From Loktanella sp. (GTDB taxonomy: Bacteria > Pseudomonadota > Alphaproteobacteria > Rhodobacterales > Rhodobacteraceae), in NCBI GenBank assembly GCA_024635625.1, contig JAGXIQ010000160.1:1-53690 (forward strand): a stretch of DNA of 53,690 nt. The letters run 5' to 3'. The position numbers were made by a program, and so were the translations under genes. This document shows, in pieces, positions 1-9,297 of this stretch. Each line of letters opens with the position of its first letter. Positions within the stretch are counted from its first letter, which is position 1. The notes under the pieces are model-generated. The model had not been told where the DNA came from and ran no database searches. It saw only the letters and a list, made by a program, of their open reading frames with translations.

Positions 1-27
1 GTGGGACGTCGAATGGGAGGGCGCACT

Positions 28-2805
28 ATGGCCGATACGATTACTTTTAAACTGGACGGTGAAACCGTGCAGGCGGCTTCCGGCCAGACGATCTGGGAGG
101 TCGCAAATGGCCGTGGTCTGGTGATCCCGCACCTATGCTTTAAGGATGCTGCCAGCTATCGCCCTGATGGCAACTGCCGCGCCTGCATGGTCGCGATCAA
201 TGGCGAGCGAGTGTTGGCCGCGTCCTGCCTACGTACCCCAACCGAAGGCATGGTCGTTACCACCGACCAGCCGCGCGAGGTGAAGGCTCGTAAAATGGTG
301 ATGGAATTGCTTGTTGCGGATCAACCCGCGCACGACGTCGCCCATGACAAATCCAGCCACCTTCATGACATGGCCGCGATGGAAGGCATCACAGCCAGCC
401 GGTTCCCGCCAAAACACCCGAACCGCGTACCATTGCTAGACGACAGCCATGTCGCGATGCGGGTGAACCTCGACGCTTGCATTCAATGTAACCTGTGCGT
501 CCGCGCGTGTCGCGAAGTGCAAGTGAATGACGTCATTGGCATGGCCTACAGGGGGCACGATGCCTATCCAGTCTTCGACATGGATGACCCGATGGGCGGT
601 AGTTCCTGCGTGGCCTGTGGCGAATGCGTCCAGGCCTGCCCAACTGGGGCATTGATGGAGGCGAGCGTCCTCGACGCAGCGCAAGTCGGCGACAGCGCGG
701 ATTTCGATGAAGAGGTTGCGAGCGTCTGTCCGTTTTGTGGTGTCGGCTGTCAGATCAGCCTCAAGGTCAAGGATGGCAAGATCAAGTATGTCGACGGGCT
801 GAACGGTCCGGCGAACGAGGGGCGGCTGTGCGTCAAGGGTCGCTTTGGCTTTGACTATATCCACCATGCCCACCGCCTGTCCAAGCCGCTGATCCGCCGC
901 GACGACGCGCCTGCCAAGGGGCTGAATGTCGATCCGGGCAACTGGGGCTCAGTGTTCCGCGAGGCGACGTGGGAGGAGGCCGTTGCGAAGGCCGCAGGGG
1001 GTCTGGGTCAATTGCGCGATACCGAAGGCGGCCCGTCTGTCGCGGGCTTTGGCAGCGCGAAATGTACTAACGAGGAAGCCTACCTATTTCAAAAGCTGAT
1101 CCGGCAGGGGTTCGGGCACAACAATGTCGACCACTGCACCCGGCTTTGTCACGCTTCTTCTGTTTCTGCCTTGATGGAAAATGTTGGGTCTGGCGCTGTC
1201 ACCGCGACCTTTAACGAGATCGAGAATGCCGACGTCGCCATCGTCATTGGTGCCAACCCAATCGAGAACCATCCCGTCGCCGCAACCTACTTCAAACAGT
1301 TTACGAAGCGCGGCGGTAAGCTGATCGTCATGGACCCGCGTGGACAGGCGCTTAAGCGGTTTGCATCCCACATGTTGCAATTCAAGCCCGGCACAGACGT
1401 CGCCATGCTGAACGCGATCTGCCACGTCATTGCCGACGAAGACCTGTACGACCGCCAGTATATCGACGGCTACACAGAGGGATGGGAGGCCGAGAAGGCG
1501 CACCTGAAGGGCTTTGATCCAGAACGTATGGCCGCAGTTTGCGGTATCGACGCAGAGACGCTGCGCGACGTCGCCCGCACTTTTGCCGGTGCAAAATCCG
1601 CCATGATTTTCTGGGGTATGGGTGTCAGCCAGCATACTTACGGCACTGACAACGCTCGCTGTCTGATCAGCCTTGCGCTTATGACGGGGCAGATCGGGCG
1701 TCCCGGTACCGGCCTGCATCCGCTACGCGGGCAGAATAACGTGCAGGGCGCGTCTGACGCCGGCATGATTCCGATGTTCCTGCCTGACTACCAGTCCGTC
1801 ACAAGCACAGAAATTCGCGCAAACTTTGAAGCGATCTGGGGGGGCGAGGCGATTAACCCCAAACCGGGTCTGACAGTGACCGAGATTTTGGACGCCGTGC
1901 ATGACGGCCAAATCAAGGGCATGTACATTCTGGGAGAGAACCCCGCGATGTCAGACCCTGACCTTGATCACGCGCGCGCCGCACTGGCTAAGCTTGATTG
2001 CCTTGTCGTGCAGGACATCTTTTTGACGGAAACTGCGAATTTTGCCGACGTGGTTTTGCCAGCCAGCGCCTTTGCGGAAAAGTCGGGCACGGTGACCAAC
2101 ACCAACCGACAAGTTCAGATGGGGCGGCCTGCCGTTTCGCCACCGGGCGAGGCGCGCGAGGATTGGGCGATTATCGTTGATCTGGCACAGCGCCTTGGGC
2201 TTGACTGGAAATATAGCCATCCACGCGAAATCTATGTCGAAATGGCGCGCACCATGTCGTCACTTAATAACATCACGTGGGAAAGGCTGGAACATGAGGC
2301 TGTGACCTATCCTTCGCTGTCGCCTACCGATCCAGGTCAGCCGATCATGTTCGCCGATGGTTTTCCGCGGGAAACTGGACGAGCTAAGTTCACGCCAGCG
2401 AGTGTCATAGCCCCAGCCGAGGTGCCAGATGCAGACTATCCGATGATCCTGACGACGGGACGGCAATTGGAACATTGGCATACGGGGTCCATGACGCGCC
2501 GTGCGACCGTTCTTGACGCAGTAGAGCCTGAAGCGAACTGTTCCCTACACCCATCTACTCTTCGCAGATTGGGGTTGGAACCGGGTGGTTTTGTTACCCT
2601 GACCACGCGACGCGGTACTATAACCGTTATGGCGCGGGCGGACCGAGCAGTTTCCCCCGATATGGTGTTTTTGCCGTTTGCATATGTAGAGGCCGCCGCT
2701 AACCTACTGACTAACCCGGCCATTGATCCCTTTGGAAAAATACCGGAGTTCAAGTTTGCTGCCGTCCGTGTAGAGGCCGCAAAAATGCCGACTCTTGCCG
2801 AATGA
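28..2805 (+). CDS. fdhA: Formate dehydrogenase, alpha (catalytic) subunit
   Basis: Oxidises formate to CO2 at a Mo- or W-bis-MGD centre and passes electrons through Fe-S clusters, probably to an NAD-reducing partner. In order: an N-terminal plant-type 2Fe-2S ferredoxin domain (residues ~1-80), two 4Fe-4S motifs (CIQCNLC from C151, CVACGEC from C194), a further cluster motif starting CPFCGVGC at C234, then the large molybdopterin oxidoreductase and dinucleotide-binding domains. The metal ligand is Cys374 in RLCHASS, so this is a cysteine form, not selenocysteine. The stretch at ~90-120 has histidines but no Cys triplet, so the His-Cys3 cluster seen in NuoG-like relatives seems absent. I chose ATG 28 over earlier in-frame starts because GGGAGG lies 7 bases upstream. 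Partner subunits would lie left of the window; no fdhD-like or small-subunit gene follows. Confidence 0.93.
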   Translation: MADTITFKLDGETVQAASGQTIWEVANGRGLVIPHLCFKDAASYRPDGNCRACMVAINGERVLAASCLRTPTEGMVVTTDQPREVKARKMVMELLVADQPAHDVAHDKSSHLHDMAAMEGITASRFPPKHPNRVPLLDDSHVAMRVNLDACIQCNLCVRACREVQVNDVIGMAYRGHDAYPVFDMDDPMGGSSCVACGECVQACPTGALMEASVLDAAQVGDSADFDEEVASVCPFCGVGCQISLKVKDGKIKYVDGLNGPANEGRLCVKGRFGFDYIHHAHRLSKPLIRRDDAPAKGLNVDPGNWGSVFREATWEEAVAKAAGGLGQLRDTEGGPSVAGFGSAKCTNEEAYLFQKLIRQGFGHNNVDHCTRLCHASSVSALMENVGSGAVTATFNEIENADVAIVIGANPIENHPVAATYFKQFTKRGGKLIVMDPRGQALKRFASHMLQFKPGTDVAMLNAICHVIADEDLYDRQYIDGYTEGWEAEKAHLKGFDPERMAAVCGIDAETLRDVARTFAGAKSAMIFWGMGVSQHTYGTDNARCLISLALMTGQIGRPGTGLHPLRGQNNVQGASDAGMIPMFLPDYQSVTSTEIRANFEAIWGGEAINPKPGLTVTEILDAVHDGQIKGMYILGENPAMSDPDLDHARAALAKLDCLVVQDIFLTETANFADVVLPASAFAEKSGTVTNTNRQVQMGRPAVSPPGEAREDWAIIVDLAQRLGLDWKYSHPREIYVEMARTMSSLNNITWERLEHEAVTYPSLSPTDPGQPIMFADGFPRETGRAKFTPASVIAPAEVPDADYPMILTTGRQLEHWHTGSMTRRATVLDAVEPEANCSLHPSTLRRLGLEPGGFVTLTTRRGTITVMARADRAVSPDMVFLPFAYVEAAANLLTNPAIDPFGKIPEFKFAAVRVEAAKMPTLAE

Positions 2806-3052
2806 CAAGGGTCAGGTTCCATCACAATCAAGCGTGCATGTTGATTATTTTGAACACAGACACGTGAGAATTTTAAAATGCTTGTTTTTCAGCCGGTTAG
2901 TTGCGGCTAAAAATAGCGCATGTCGCAAAAAACATACAGCTGCGCAGATGGAACCTTAAATCCAGTGCAACCTCTCGAACTTTTCGAAGGTGGGGCGCAT
3001 TTAACTCACAGGCCTCGCACTGCTGCGGGAGTACTAAAAAGGATTTTTTGTC

Positions 3053-3937
3053 ATGACCAAGACTGTCAACATCTTCGTGGCCGCCGCAGCCGCTGCTACG
3101 ATCGCCGGTGCCGCCACCGCGCAGACGACCACTTTCACCAACGAAGGCGCAGCAACTGACCAGTTTGACGACCTGCAAGAGCAGATCGCCGACGATGCAG
3201 AGCGTGACGTTGGCCGCTTTGGCAACGAAGGCCGCGTTGTTGGTTCCTATGGTTCGCTGGCACTGCGTGCCTCCGCTGCGAACGACGGCAACGGCCGTAC
3301 CACAGTTGACGGCAATGGTGTGCAGACATCCCAGTCCGACGAATCATATGACGTTGGCGTTGGCCTGCGTTATGGCACGTTCGACGGCGTGAACGGCATC
3401 GATGCAACCGCGACTTATAACTACAGCGAAGTCAACGGCTTGGTAGATACCAAAGAGCTGCTGATGGGCGCCGACTACCGTCGCGATTTTGGCGCACGTT
3501 ACTTCGGTTACGCAAAGCTGGACGCTGCGTTTGACGACGTGGCTGACGACACCGAGAACTACACCGACGTTTTCGTGGGTGCCGGTCTGGGTTACCGCAT
3601 CCTGAACGATGCAACCAGCCAGTGGTCGATCCAGGCAGGTCCGGGCTACCGTTACACCGAATCCGTCGTCTACGGTGATCAGTCCGAAGCCGCTGCTTCG
3701 CTGTCTTCGAACTACTACCGTTCGCTGAGCGAGACCTCCTACGTCACCAACGACACTGACGTGATCTATTCCGATACTTCGACGCTGGTCACCAACGACT
3801 TGGCGCTGAACGTCGCGATGACGAACACACTGTCGCTGCGCACGTCGCTGACCACAGCATTCGACGATGCAACAGACGATAACTTCAGCGATGCGCAGAA
3901 CACCCTCGGCGTTTCGGTCGTCTACAACTTCAACTAA
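3053..3937 (+). CDS. Exported outer-membrane beta-barrel protein (DUF481-like)
   Basis: 294 residues. An Ala-rich signal peptide ends near ATA-QTT (residue ~23). The mature part is acidic and built of alternating-residue strands with many Tyr/Asp and paired turns, and it ends in VVYNFN, with the terminal aromatic residue typical of beta-barrel outer-membrane proteins. Strands such as DVGVGLRYGTF, GYAKLDAAF and AGPGYRYTES resemble the DUF481 (YdiY) family, which has no firm function. AAAAAGGA precedes the ATG. The gene is flanked by a 247-base upstream gap and a strong hairpin downstream, so it is probably a single-gene transcript. Its even, C-ending codon choice suggests high expression. The porin-like location is inferred; the family assignment is moderate. 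Confidence 0.75.
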   Translation: MTKTVNIFVAAAAAATIAGAATAQTTTFTNEGAATDQFDDLQEQIADDAERDVGRFGNEGRVVGSYGSLALRASAANDGNGRTTVDGNGVQTSQSDESYDVGVGLRYGTFDGVNGIDATATYNYSEVNGLVDTKELLMGADYRRDFGARYFGYAKLDAAFDDVADDTENYTDVFVGAGLGYRILNDATSQWSIQAGPGYRYTESVVYGDQSEAAASLSSNYYRSLSETSYVTNDTDVIYSDTSTLVTNDLALNVAMTNTLSLRTSLTTAFDDATDDNFSDAQNTLGVSVVYNFN

Positions 3938-3971
3938 TACTTCGGATTGCATTCCCGGATATTGCTGAAGA

Positions 3972-3997
3972 CGGGCGGTGGCGAAAGCCACCGCCCG
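3972..3997 (+). terminator. Hairpin terminator after the beta-barrel gene
   Basis: A perfect 11-bp GC-rich stem (arms 3972-3982 and 3987-3997) with a GAAA tetraloop sits 34 bases after the stop codon. No clear T-run follows, so termination strength is uncertain; it could also protect the 3' end of the mRNA. Confidence 0.6.
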
Positions 3998-4036
3998 ATT
4001 GCGTTGATGGATCACGACACGCGTGTTTCAGATTAA

Positions 4037-4052
4037 ATGAACGACCGTTCAT
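4037..4052. promoter_or_regulatory. Perfect palindrome ATGAACG-AC-CGTTCAT, candidate TetR-family operator
   Basis: Two 7-base arms separated by AC form a perfect inverted repeat 108 bases upstream of the acyl-CoA synthetase start. TetR-family regulators of fatty-acid and phenylacetate catabolism commonly bind palindromes of this size and form. A TATGAT hexamer at 4086-4091 and a TTGACG at 4060-4065 lie just downstream, but their 20-base spacing is poor, so the exact promoter is unsure. No regulator gene is in the window. Confidence 0.5.
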
Positions 4053-4160
4053 AAAATATTTGACGGGACGGCGCTGACCTCTCAGTATGATCATAAGAGG
4101 TAGCGCGTGGAGGCGCTGCAGTGACGTTCCGGGCATACCCGGACGGGGGAGGAGAAACGT

Positions 4161-6119
4161 ATGACACCAGTCGCGCCTGGCGCTGATGCCGTATCGATAC
4201 CGCATCTGCTGGCCCGTAATGTGGCGCGGCATGGCGGCAAGGCGGCTTACCGCGAAAAGGAATTCGGGATCTGGCAAAGCTGGACCTGGACCCAAGCGGC
4301 TGAAGAGATTGACGCGCTGGCGCTGGGCCTGTTGGAAATGGGCGCTAACGTTGGCGATCATATCGCTATTTCTGGTCGAAATCGTCCCGCTCTTTACTGG
4401 GCTATGGTCGCCGCACAAAAACTGGGCTGCATACCCGTCCCCTTGTATCAAGAAGCCGCGGTCGAAGAGATTGCCTACGCCCTGGAACATTCCGGTGCGC
4501 GATTTGCAATCGCGGGCGATCAGGAACAGGTCGACAAGCTGACCGAGGCCCGTCAAGGCCTGACGGATCTGGAACAAATTATCTACCTGGATGGGCGCGG
4601 TCTACGCCGCTACGACCACGCTGCGATGACATCGTATGCTGAGGTGCAGGCCGCGGGACGCAAATCGTCCCTTCGGGCCGAAATGCAGGCCCGCACAGAT
4701 GCTCGCACTTACGACGACACCTGCGTGATGCTCTATACCTCTGGTACGACGGGGCGCCCAAAAGGGGTCGTCCTGTCGAACCGCAACGTGATCGAGACAT
4801 CCAAGAACTCTGCCACTTTCGATGATTTACGGGCCGGTGACGAGGTCTTGGCTTATTTGCCGATGGCTTGGGTCGGCGACTTCATCTTTTCCGTGGGTCA
4901 GGCAATGTGGACAGGGTTTTGCGTGAACTGTCCGGAAAGCGCCGACACCATGCTGACTGACCTGCGCGAAATTGGGCCGACCTATTACTTTGCGCCGCCC
5001 CGTGTGTTCGAGACGCAGTTGACTACCGTAATGATCCGGATGGAGGACGCGGGCCGCTTTAAGAAGGGCCTGTTTGACCATTATATGAAGATCGCACGCC
5101 GTGTTGGCCCCGCCCTACTGGACGGAAAATCGGTCGGGTTGTTGGATCGCCTACGCTATGCAATGGGAAGTCTGCTGGTCTATGGCCCACTGAAAAACAC
5201 CTTGGGCCTGTCCCGGGTGCGTGTGGGCTATACCGCTGGCGAAGCGATCGGGCCCGAGATTTTCGATTTTTACCGTTCGCTTGGTATAAATCTGAAGCAA
5301 CTGTACGGCCAAACAGAGGCCACGGTTTTCATCACCCAACAACCCGACGGCCAAGTTCGGTCCGACACCGTGGGCGTGCCCTCTCCGGGTGTGGAACTGC
5401 GGATCGCGGATAATGGCGAGGTCTACTACCGCTCTCCCGGCACGTTTGTAGAGTATTACAAAAACGCGGAAAGCACCGCGTCGACCAAGGACGCCGAGGG
5501 TTGGGTCGCCACGGGTGATGCGGGTTTCATTGAAGAGGGCACGGGACACCTGCGTATCATCGACAGGGCAAAGGACGTGGGCAAAATGGCCGACGGCGCG
5601 ATGTTTGCACCCAAGTACGTCGAGAATAAGCTGAAGTTCTATCCCAACATCCTAGAGGCCGTCGTCTTCGGCGCGGGTCGCGATCGTTGCGTGGCTTTTA
5701 TCAACATAGACCTTAATGCAGTCGGTAACTGGGCAGAACGTAAGAACATTGCCTATTCCAGCTATCAAGAGTTGTCGCAGCACCCGCAGGTCCTTGATCT
5801 GGTGGAAAGCCACGTCAATGCCGTGAACGAAAGCGTGGCGCAGGACCCTATGCTGGCAGCATGTCAAATTCACCGCTTTCTTGTACTGCACAAAGAACTT
5901 GATGCCGACGATGGAGAGATGACGCGCTCTCGCAAGGTGCGTCGTGCGGTCGTGGGTGACAAGTTCGCAGATCTGATCGCCGCTCTTTATGATGGATCGT
6001 CAGAGGTTTATACCGAAACCGAAGTCACCTACGAGGACGGCCGCAAGGGCGCCATCAAGGCGACGCTTGCGATCCGCGACGCCAAAGTCGTTAGTGCCAC
6101 GCGAATGGCTGCGGAATGA
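4161..6119 (+). CDS. AMP-dependent acyl-CoA synthetase (long-chain / FAA1-like)
   Basis: 652 residues, normal for the long-chain acyl-CoA synthetase branch of the ANL superfamily. It would activate a carboxylic acid to acyl-AMP and then acyl-CoA. Visible motifs: P-loop YTSGTTGRPKG at ~192-202, the A5-type YGQTEA near 380, the ATGDAGF region near 450 and IIDRAKDVGKM near 470. A very strong GGGGAGGAG precedes the ATG. It is the first gene of a same-strand block with a complete LIV-type transporter, so the substrate is probably taken up by that transporter and activated here. The natural substrate (fatty, aromatic or other acid) cannot be read from the sequence. Confidence 0.88.
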   Translation: MTPVAPGADAVSIPHLLARNVARHGGKAAYREKEFGIWQSWTWTQAAEEIDALALGLLEMGANVGDHIAISGRNRPALYWAMVAAQKLGCIPVPLYQEAAVEEIAYALEHSGARFAIAGDQEQVDKLTEARQGLTDLEQIIYLDGRGLRRYDHAAMTSYAEVQAAGRKSSLRAEMQARTDARTYDDTCVMLYTSGTTGRPKGVVLSNRNVIETSKNSATFDDLRAGDEVLAYLPMAWVGDFIFSVGQAMWTGFCVNCPESADTMLTDLREIGPTYYFAPPRVFETQLTTVMIRMEDAGRFKKGLFDHYMKIARRVGPALLDGKSVGLLDRLRYAMGSLLVYGPLKNTLGLSRVRVGYTAGEAIGPEIFDFYRSLGINLKQLYGQTEATVFITQQPDGQVRSDTVGVPSPGVELRIADNGEVYYRSPGTFVEYYKNAESTASTKDAEGWVATGDAGFIEEGTGHLRIIDRAKDVGKMADGAMFAPKYVENKLKFYPNILEAVVFGAGRDRCVAFINIDLNAVGNWAERKNIAYSSYQELSQHPQVLDLVESHVNAVNESVAQDPMLAACQIHRFLVLHKELDADDGEMTRSRKVRRAVVGDKFADLIAALYDGSSEVYTETEVTYEDGRKGAIKATLAIRDAKVVSATRMAAE

Positions 6120-6213
6120 TGGGCGTGCTGCCAAGCAGTCTGCAAGGCCGGTTTGGTATCGCCAAATCACCGCAGCGCGCTTTTACCTTGCCAGATAAAA
6201 AGGGACGTCCCCT

Positions 6214-7032
6214 ATGAAAGATAGCGGAGCGCCATACGTGACCGCAGACGGTCGCCAGATTGGCAAGGTCCTGATGGACATGCGTGGGATCACTCTGCGC
6301 TTTGGCGGGGTCGAGGCGATCAAGGACATCAGCTTTGACATTCGCGAAGGCGAAATCCGGGCGATGATTGGGCCGAACGGGGCCGGCAAGTCGTCGATGC
6401 TAAACGTGATCTCTGGCTTTTATCACCCGCAAGAAGGCGAAGTCTGGTTCCGGGGTGAAAAGCGCCCGCCGATGAAGCCGTTTCAAGTGGCACGGTTGGG
6501 CATTGCGCGGACATTTCAGAATATCGCCCTGTTCGACGGCATGAGCGTGCTGGATAATATCATGACGGGCCGTTTGACCCATATGAAGACGGGTCTTCTG
6601 GCGCAGATGGTCTGGAAGGGCCCAGCAGAACGCGAAGAAGTCGAAAACCGCGCCGTCGTCGAGCGGATCATCGACTTTCTTGAAATTCAGGCGATTCGCA
6701 AGACACCCGTTGGGCGCTTGCCTTACGGTTTGAAAAAGCGCGTCGAACTGGCCCGCGCGCTGGCGGCGGAACCCAAGCTTTTGTTGCTGGATGAACCGAT
6801 GGCCGGCATGAACGTCGAGGAGAAAGAGGACATGTCCCGCTTCATCCTTGATGTGAACGACGAATTCGGGACCACTATCGCTTTGATCGAACACGACATG
6901 GGCGTGGTTATGGACCTGTCAGACCGGGTCGTGGTGATGGATTACGGCCGCAAGATCGGCGACGGCACCCCTCACGAGGTGCGCAACAATCAAGAGGTCA
7001 TCGATGCCTATTTGGGTGTCGCCCATGACTAA
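6214..7032 (+). CDS. LIV-type ABC transporter ATP-binding protein (LivG-like)
   Basis: 272 residues. Walker A GPNGAGKSS near residue 54. The signature region LPYGLKKRVELARAL departs from LSGGQ in the way LivG proteins usually do. Walker B LLLLDEP is followed by an H-loop in IEHDMGVVM. It powers uptake together with the other ATPase at 10655-11476. It lies 94 bases after the synthetase gene, and its stop is 11 bases before the next start, consistent with one transcript. Confidence 0.92.
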   Translation: MKDSGAPYVTADGRQIGKVLMDMRGITLRFGGVEAIKDISFDIREGEIRAMIGPNGAGKSSMLNVISGFYHPQEGEVWFRGEKRPPMKPFQVARLGIARTFQNIALFDGMSVLDNIMTGRLTHMKTGLLAQMVWKGPAEREEVENRAVVERIIDFLEIQAIRKTPVGRLPYGLKKRVELARALAAEPKLLLLDEPMAGMNVEEKEDMSRFILDVNDEFGTTIALIEHDMGVVMDLSDRVVVMDYGRKIGDGTPHEVRNNQEVIDAYLGVAHD

Positions 7033-7043
7033 AGGAGCCGCCG

Positions 7044-8039
7044 ATGTCAGCTGAATTTCTTTACGGTGTGGAAGTCATCATCAACGGTCTGATGGCCGGG
7101 GTCCTCTATGCGCTTGTAGCGTTGGGATTTGTGTTGATTTTCAAGGCCTCGGGTATTTTTAACTATGCCCAAGGGGTCATGGCGCTGTTTGCAGCGCTGA
7201 CGCTGGTTGGGATCATGGAGGGCCAGGTTCCGTTTTCGCATATCATCAATGCGACCTTTGGAACGGACGTGCACAACTTTGGCTGGACGGTGCCCGCGCT
7301 GCTAGCGATCGCGCTAACGCTGGTGGTGATGATCATATTCGCGTGGATGGTTCATACCTTTGTCTTCAAGCATCTGGTTGGCCAAGAACCCATCATTCTG
7401 TTCATGGCGACAATTGGGTTGGCGTATTTCCTTGAAGGGATCGGGGATTTAATGTGGGGGTCTGACATCAAGACGCTTGATATCGGTATCCCGCAAGGCG
7501 GTTCGATGTGGGTCGAAAACCTCTCCAAGCATCTGGGCGGAGAAGATTTCTACGGCTTCTTTATCGACAAATTGGATATAGTAGCGACGATCGTCGCGAT
7601 CGTGTTGGTCGCCGGTTTGATCGTCTTTGCGCAATATACCAAGCAGGGCCGTGCGATGCGCGCTGTGGCTGACGACCATCAAGCCGCGTTAAGTGTTGGC
7701 ATTTCGTTGAACTTTATATGGGTGCTGGTGTGGTCGCTGGCGGGCATGGTGGCACTGGTCGCTGGCGTGATGTGGGGGGCAAAGTCCGGTGTACAGTTTT
7801 CACTGAGCCTGATTGCCCTAAAGGCTTTGCCGGTGCTGATGCTGGGCGGCTTCACCTCTATCCCCGGCGCTATCGTGGGCGGATTAATCATCGGGGTTGG
7901 CGAAAAGTTGTTCGAATACATGATCGGCCCGATGGTCGGTGGTGCCACAGAGAATTGGTTCGCTTACGTCCTGGCGTTGTTGTTTCTGGTATTCCGCCCG
8001 CAGGGCCTGTTCGGGGAGCGGATCATTGAACGTGTGTGA
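7044..8039 (+). CDS. LIV-type ABC transporter permease (LivH-like)
   Basis: 331 residues, hydrophobic throughout with about eight membrane segments. Family landmarks are GLMAGVLYALVALGFVLIFK at the N-terminus, a cytoplasmic ATPase-contact loop around TKQGRAMRAVADD, and the LGGFTSIPGAIVGGLIIG segment with the terminal LVFRPQGLFGE that is almost diagnostic of LivH. AAAGGAG lies in the 11-base gap after livG. It pairs with the LivM-like permease at 8141-9217. Confidence 0.92.
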   Translation: MSAEFLYGVEVIINGLMAGVLYALVALGFVLIFKASGIFNYAQGVMALFAALTLVGIMEGQVPFSHIINATFGTDVHNFGWTVPALLAIALTLVVMIIFAWMVHTFVFKHLVGQEPIILFMATIGLAYFLEGIGDLMWGSDIKTLDIGIPQGGSMWVENLSKHLGGEDFYGFFIDKLDIVATIVAIVLVAGLIVFAQYTKQGRAMRAVADDHQAALSVGISLNFIWVLVWSLAGMVALVAGVMWGAKSGVQFSLSLIALKALPVLMLGGFTSIPGAIVGGLIIGVGEKLFEYMIGPMVGGATENWFAYVLALLFLVFRPQGLFGERIIERV

Positions 8040-8040
8040 T

Positions 8041-8073
8041 CGGGCAAACGCCCGCGTGAGCCTACGCCTCACG
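8041..8073 (+). other. Two adjacent hairpins between the permease genes
   Basis: CGGGC-AAAC-GCCCG at 8041-8054 is followed directly by CGTGAG-CCTACGC-CTCACG at 8055-8073. The pair begins just after the livH stop in an otherwise short intergenic gap inside the operon. They may stabilise or process the mRNA; neither has a T-run. Confidence 0.4.
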
Positions 8074-8140
8074 ACGCCAGCCCGCCCGGCCACGCCCGCC
8101 TGTGGCGCACGTTTTTCTTGCCAGATGAGGGAGGGCCGTC

Positions 8141-9217
8141 ATGCTTTATCGTGAGGCCGGTGATTTCAAGACCACCTACGCAGAGGACAGTCAGACCTTT
8201 CCGATCAAATTCGATCGCTGGCGGTATTGGGCTGTGCTGGCGATCGCATGGCTGGTGATCCCCTTCTTCGTCAACGACTACTGGGCGAATGCCATTTTGG
8301 TCCCATTCCTGATATACTCTATCGCTGCCATCGGGCTGAACATCCTGACGGGCTATTGTGGTCAGGTCAGTTTGGGAACGGGCGGTTTCATGGCCGTAGG
8401 GGCATATGCTGTCTACAAGCTAATGACCGCATTTCCAGATGTGAGTATTCTGATTCACGTCGTACTGGCCGGCTTGATCACGGCGGTCGTGGGTGCTGCC
8501 TTTGGCTTGCCCTCGTTACGGATCAAAGGATTCTATTTAGCTGTCGCGACGCTGGCGGCGCAGTTCTTCCTTGTGTGGTTGTTCAACAAGGTGCCTTGGT
8601 TTTACAACTATTCCGCTTCGGGCCAGATTTCTGCGCCCGAGCGGTTCGTCGGGGGCATCGCCGTGACCGGGGCGGAAACCGCGCCCTGGGCGCAGTATCT
8701 GATCTGTCTTGCCTTCGTCACTATCTGTGCCGTGATGGCGCGGAACCTGACGCGCGGCAGTCTGGGACGGCAATGGATGGCGATCCGCGATATGGACATC
8801 GCGGCAGAGATCATCGGTGTTGATCCGCTGCGGGCCAAGCTGACCGCCTTTGCCGCCAGCAGTTTCTTCATCGGCATCGCTGGGGCATTATTCTTTGCGG
8901 TCTATCTGGGCGCGGTCGAAGTGGGAGAGGCCTTTGGCATCCAGAAGTCGTTCCTTGTGCTATTCATGTGTATCATCGGCGGGCTGGGGAGCATCTTTGG
9001 CAGTTTTGCCGGAGCGGCGTTCCTTGTTCTGCTGCCGGTGGCGTTGAAGGTGCTGGGCGTCGATATCCTTGGGTGGCCAAGTTCCACTGTCGCGCACCTG
9101 CAACTCGTGGCAGTTGGCGGACTGATCATGTTCTTTCTAATCAAGGAACCACACGGTCTAGCGCAACTGTGGCGAGTCACAAAAGAGAAATTGCGGCTGT
9201 GGCCGTTCCCTTATTAA
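8141..9217 (+). CDS. LIV-type ABC transporter permease (LivM-like)
   Basis: 358 residues. After a ~25-residue polar N-terminus it has eight or more membrane segments. LivM landmarks are IAAIGLNILTGYCGQVSLG, the contact loop GRQWMAIRDMDIAAEIIGVD and GGLGSIFGSFAGAAFL. GAGGGAGGG precedes the ATG. It completes the membrane channel with the LivH-like protein. The sequence between its stop and the next gene carries a weak 5-bp hairpin (9224-9239) and no terminator. Confidence 0.92.
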   Translation: MLYREAGDFKTTYAEDSQTFPIKFDRWRYWAVLAIAWLVIPFFVNDYWANAILVPFLIYSIAAIGLNILTGYCGQVSLGTGGFMAVGAYAVYKLMTAFPDVSILIHVVLAGLITAVVGAAFGLPSLRIKGFYLAVATLAAQFFLVWLFNKVPWFYNYSASGQISAPERFVGGIAVTGAETAPWAQYLICLAFVTICAVMARNLTRGSLGRQWMAIRDMDIAAEIIGVDPLRAKLTAFAASSFFIGIAGALFFAVYLGAVEVGEAFGIQKSFLVLFMCIIGGLGSIFGSFAGAAFLVLLPVALKVLGVDILGWPSSTVAHLQLVAVGGLIMFFLIKEPHGLAQLWRVTKEKLRLWPFPY

Positions 9218-9297
9218 CCCCGTGTGGGTCCATGCCCACCGGATACGACCGGAACGAAATTCGGCAATTACGAACAATCTTTGGGAGGAGAATTGGA

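Noticed and set aside
8968..9297. Upstream extension of the binding-protein reading frame by 110 codons
   Set aside because: It overlaps livM, and a strong ribosome site plus a signal peptide place the start at 9298.
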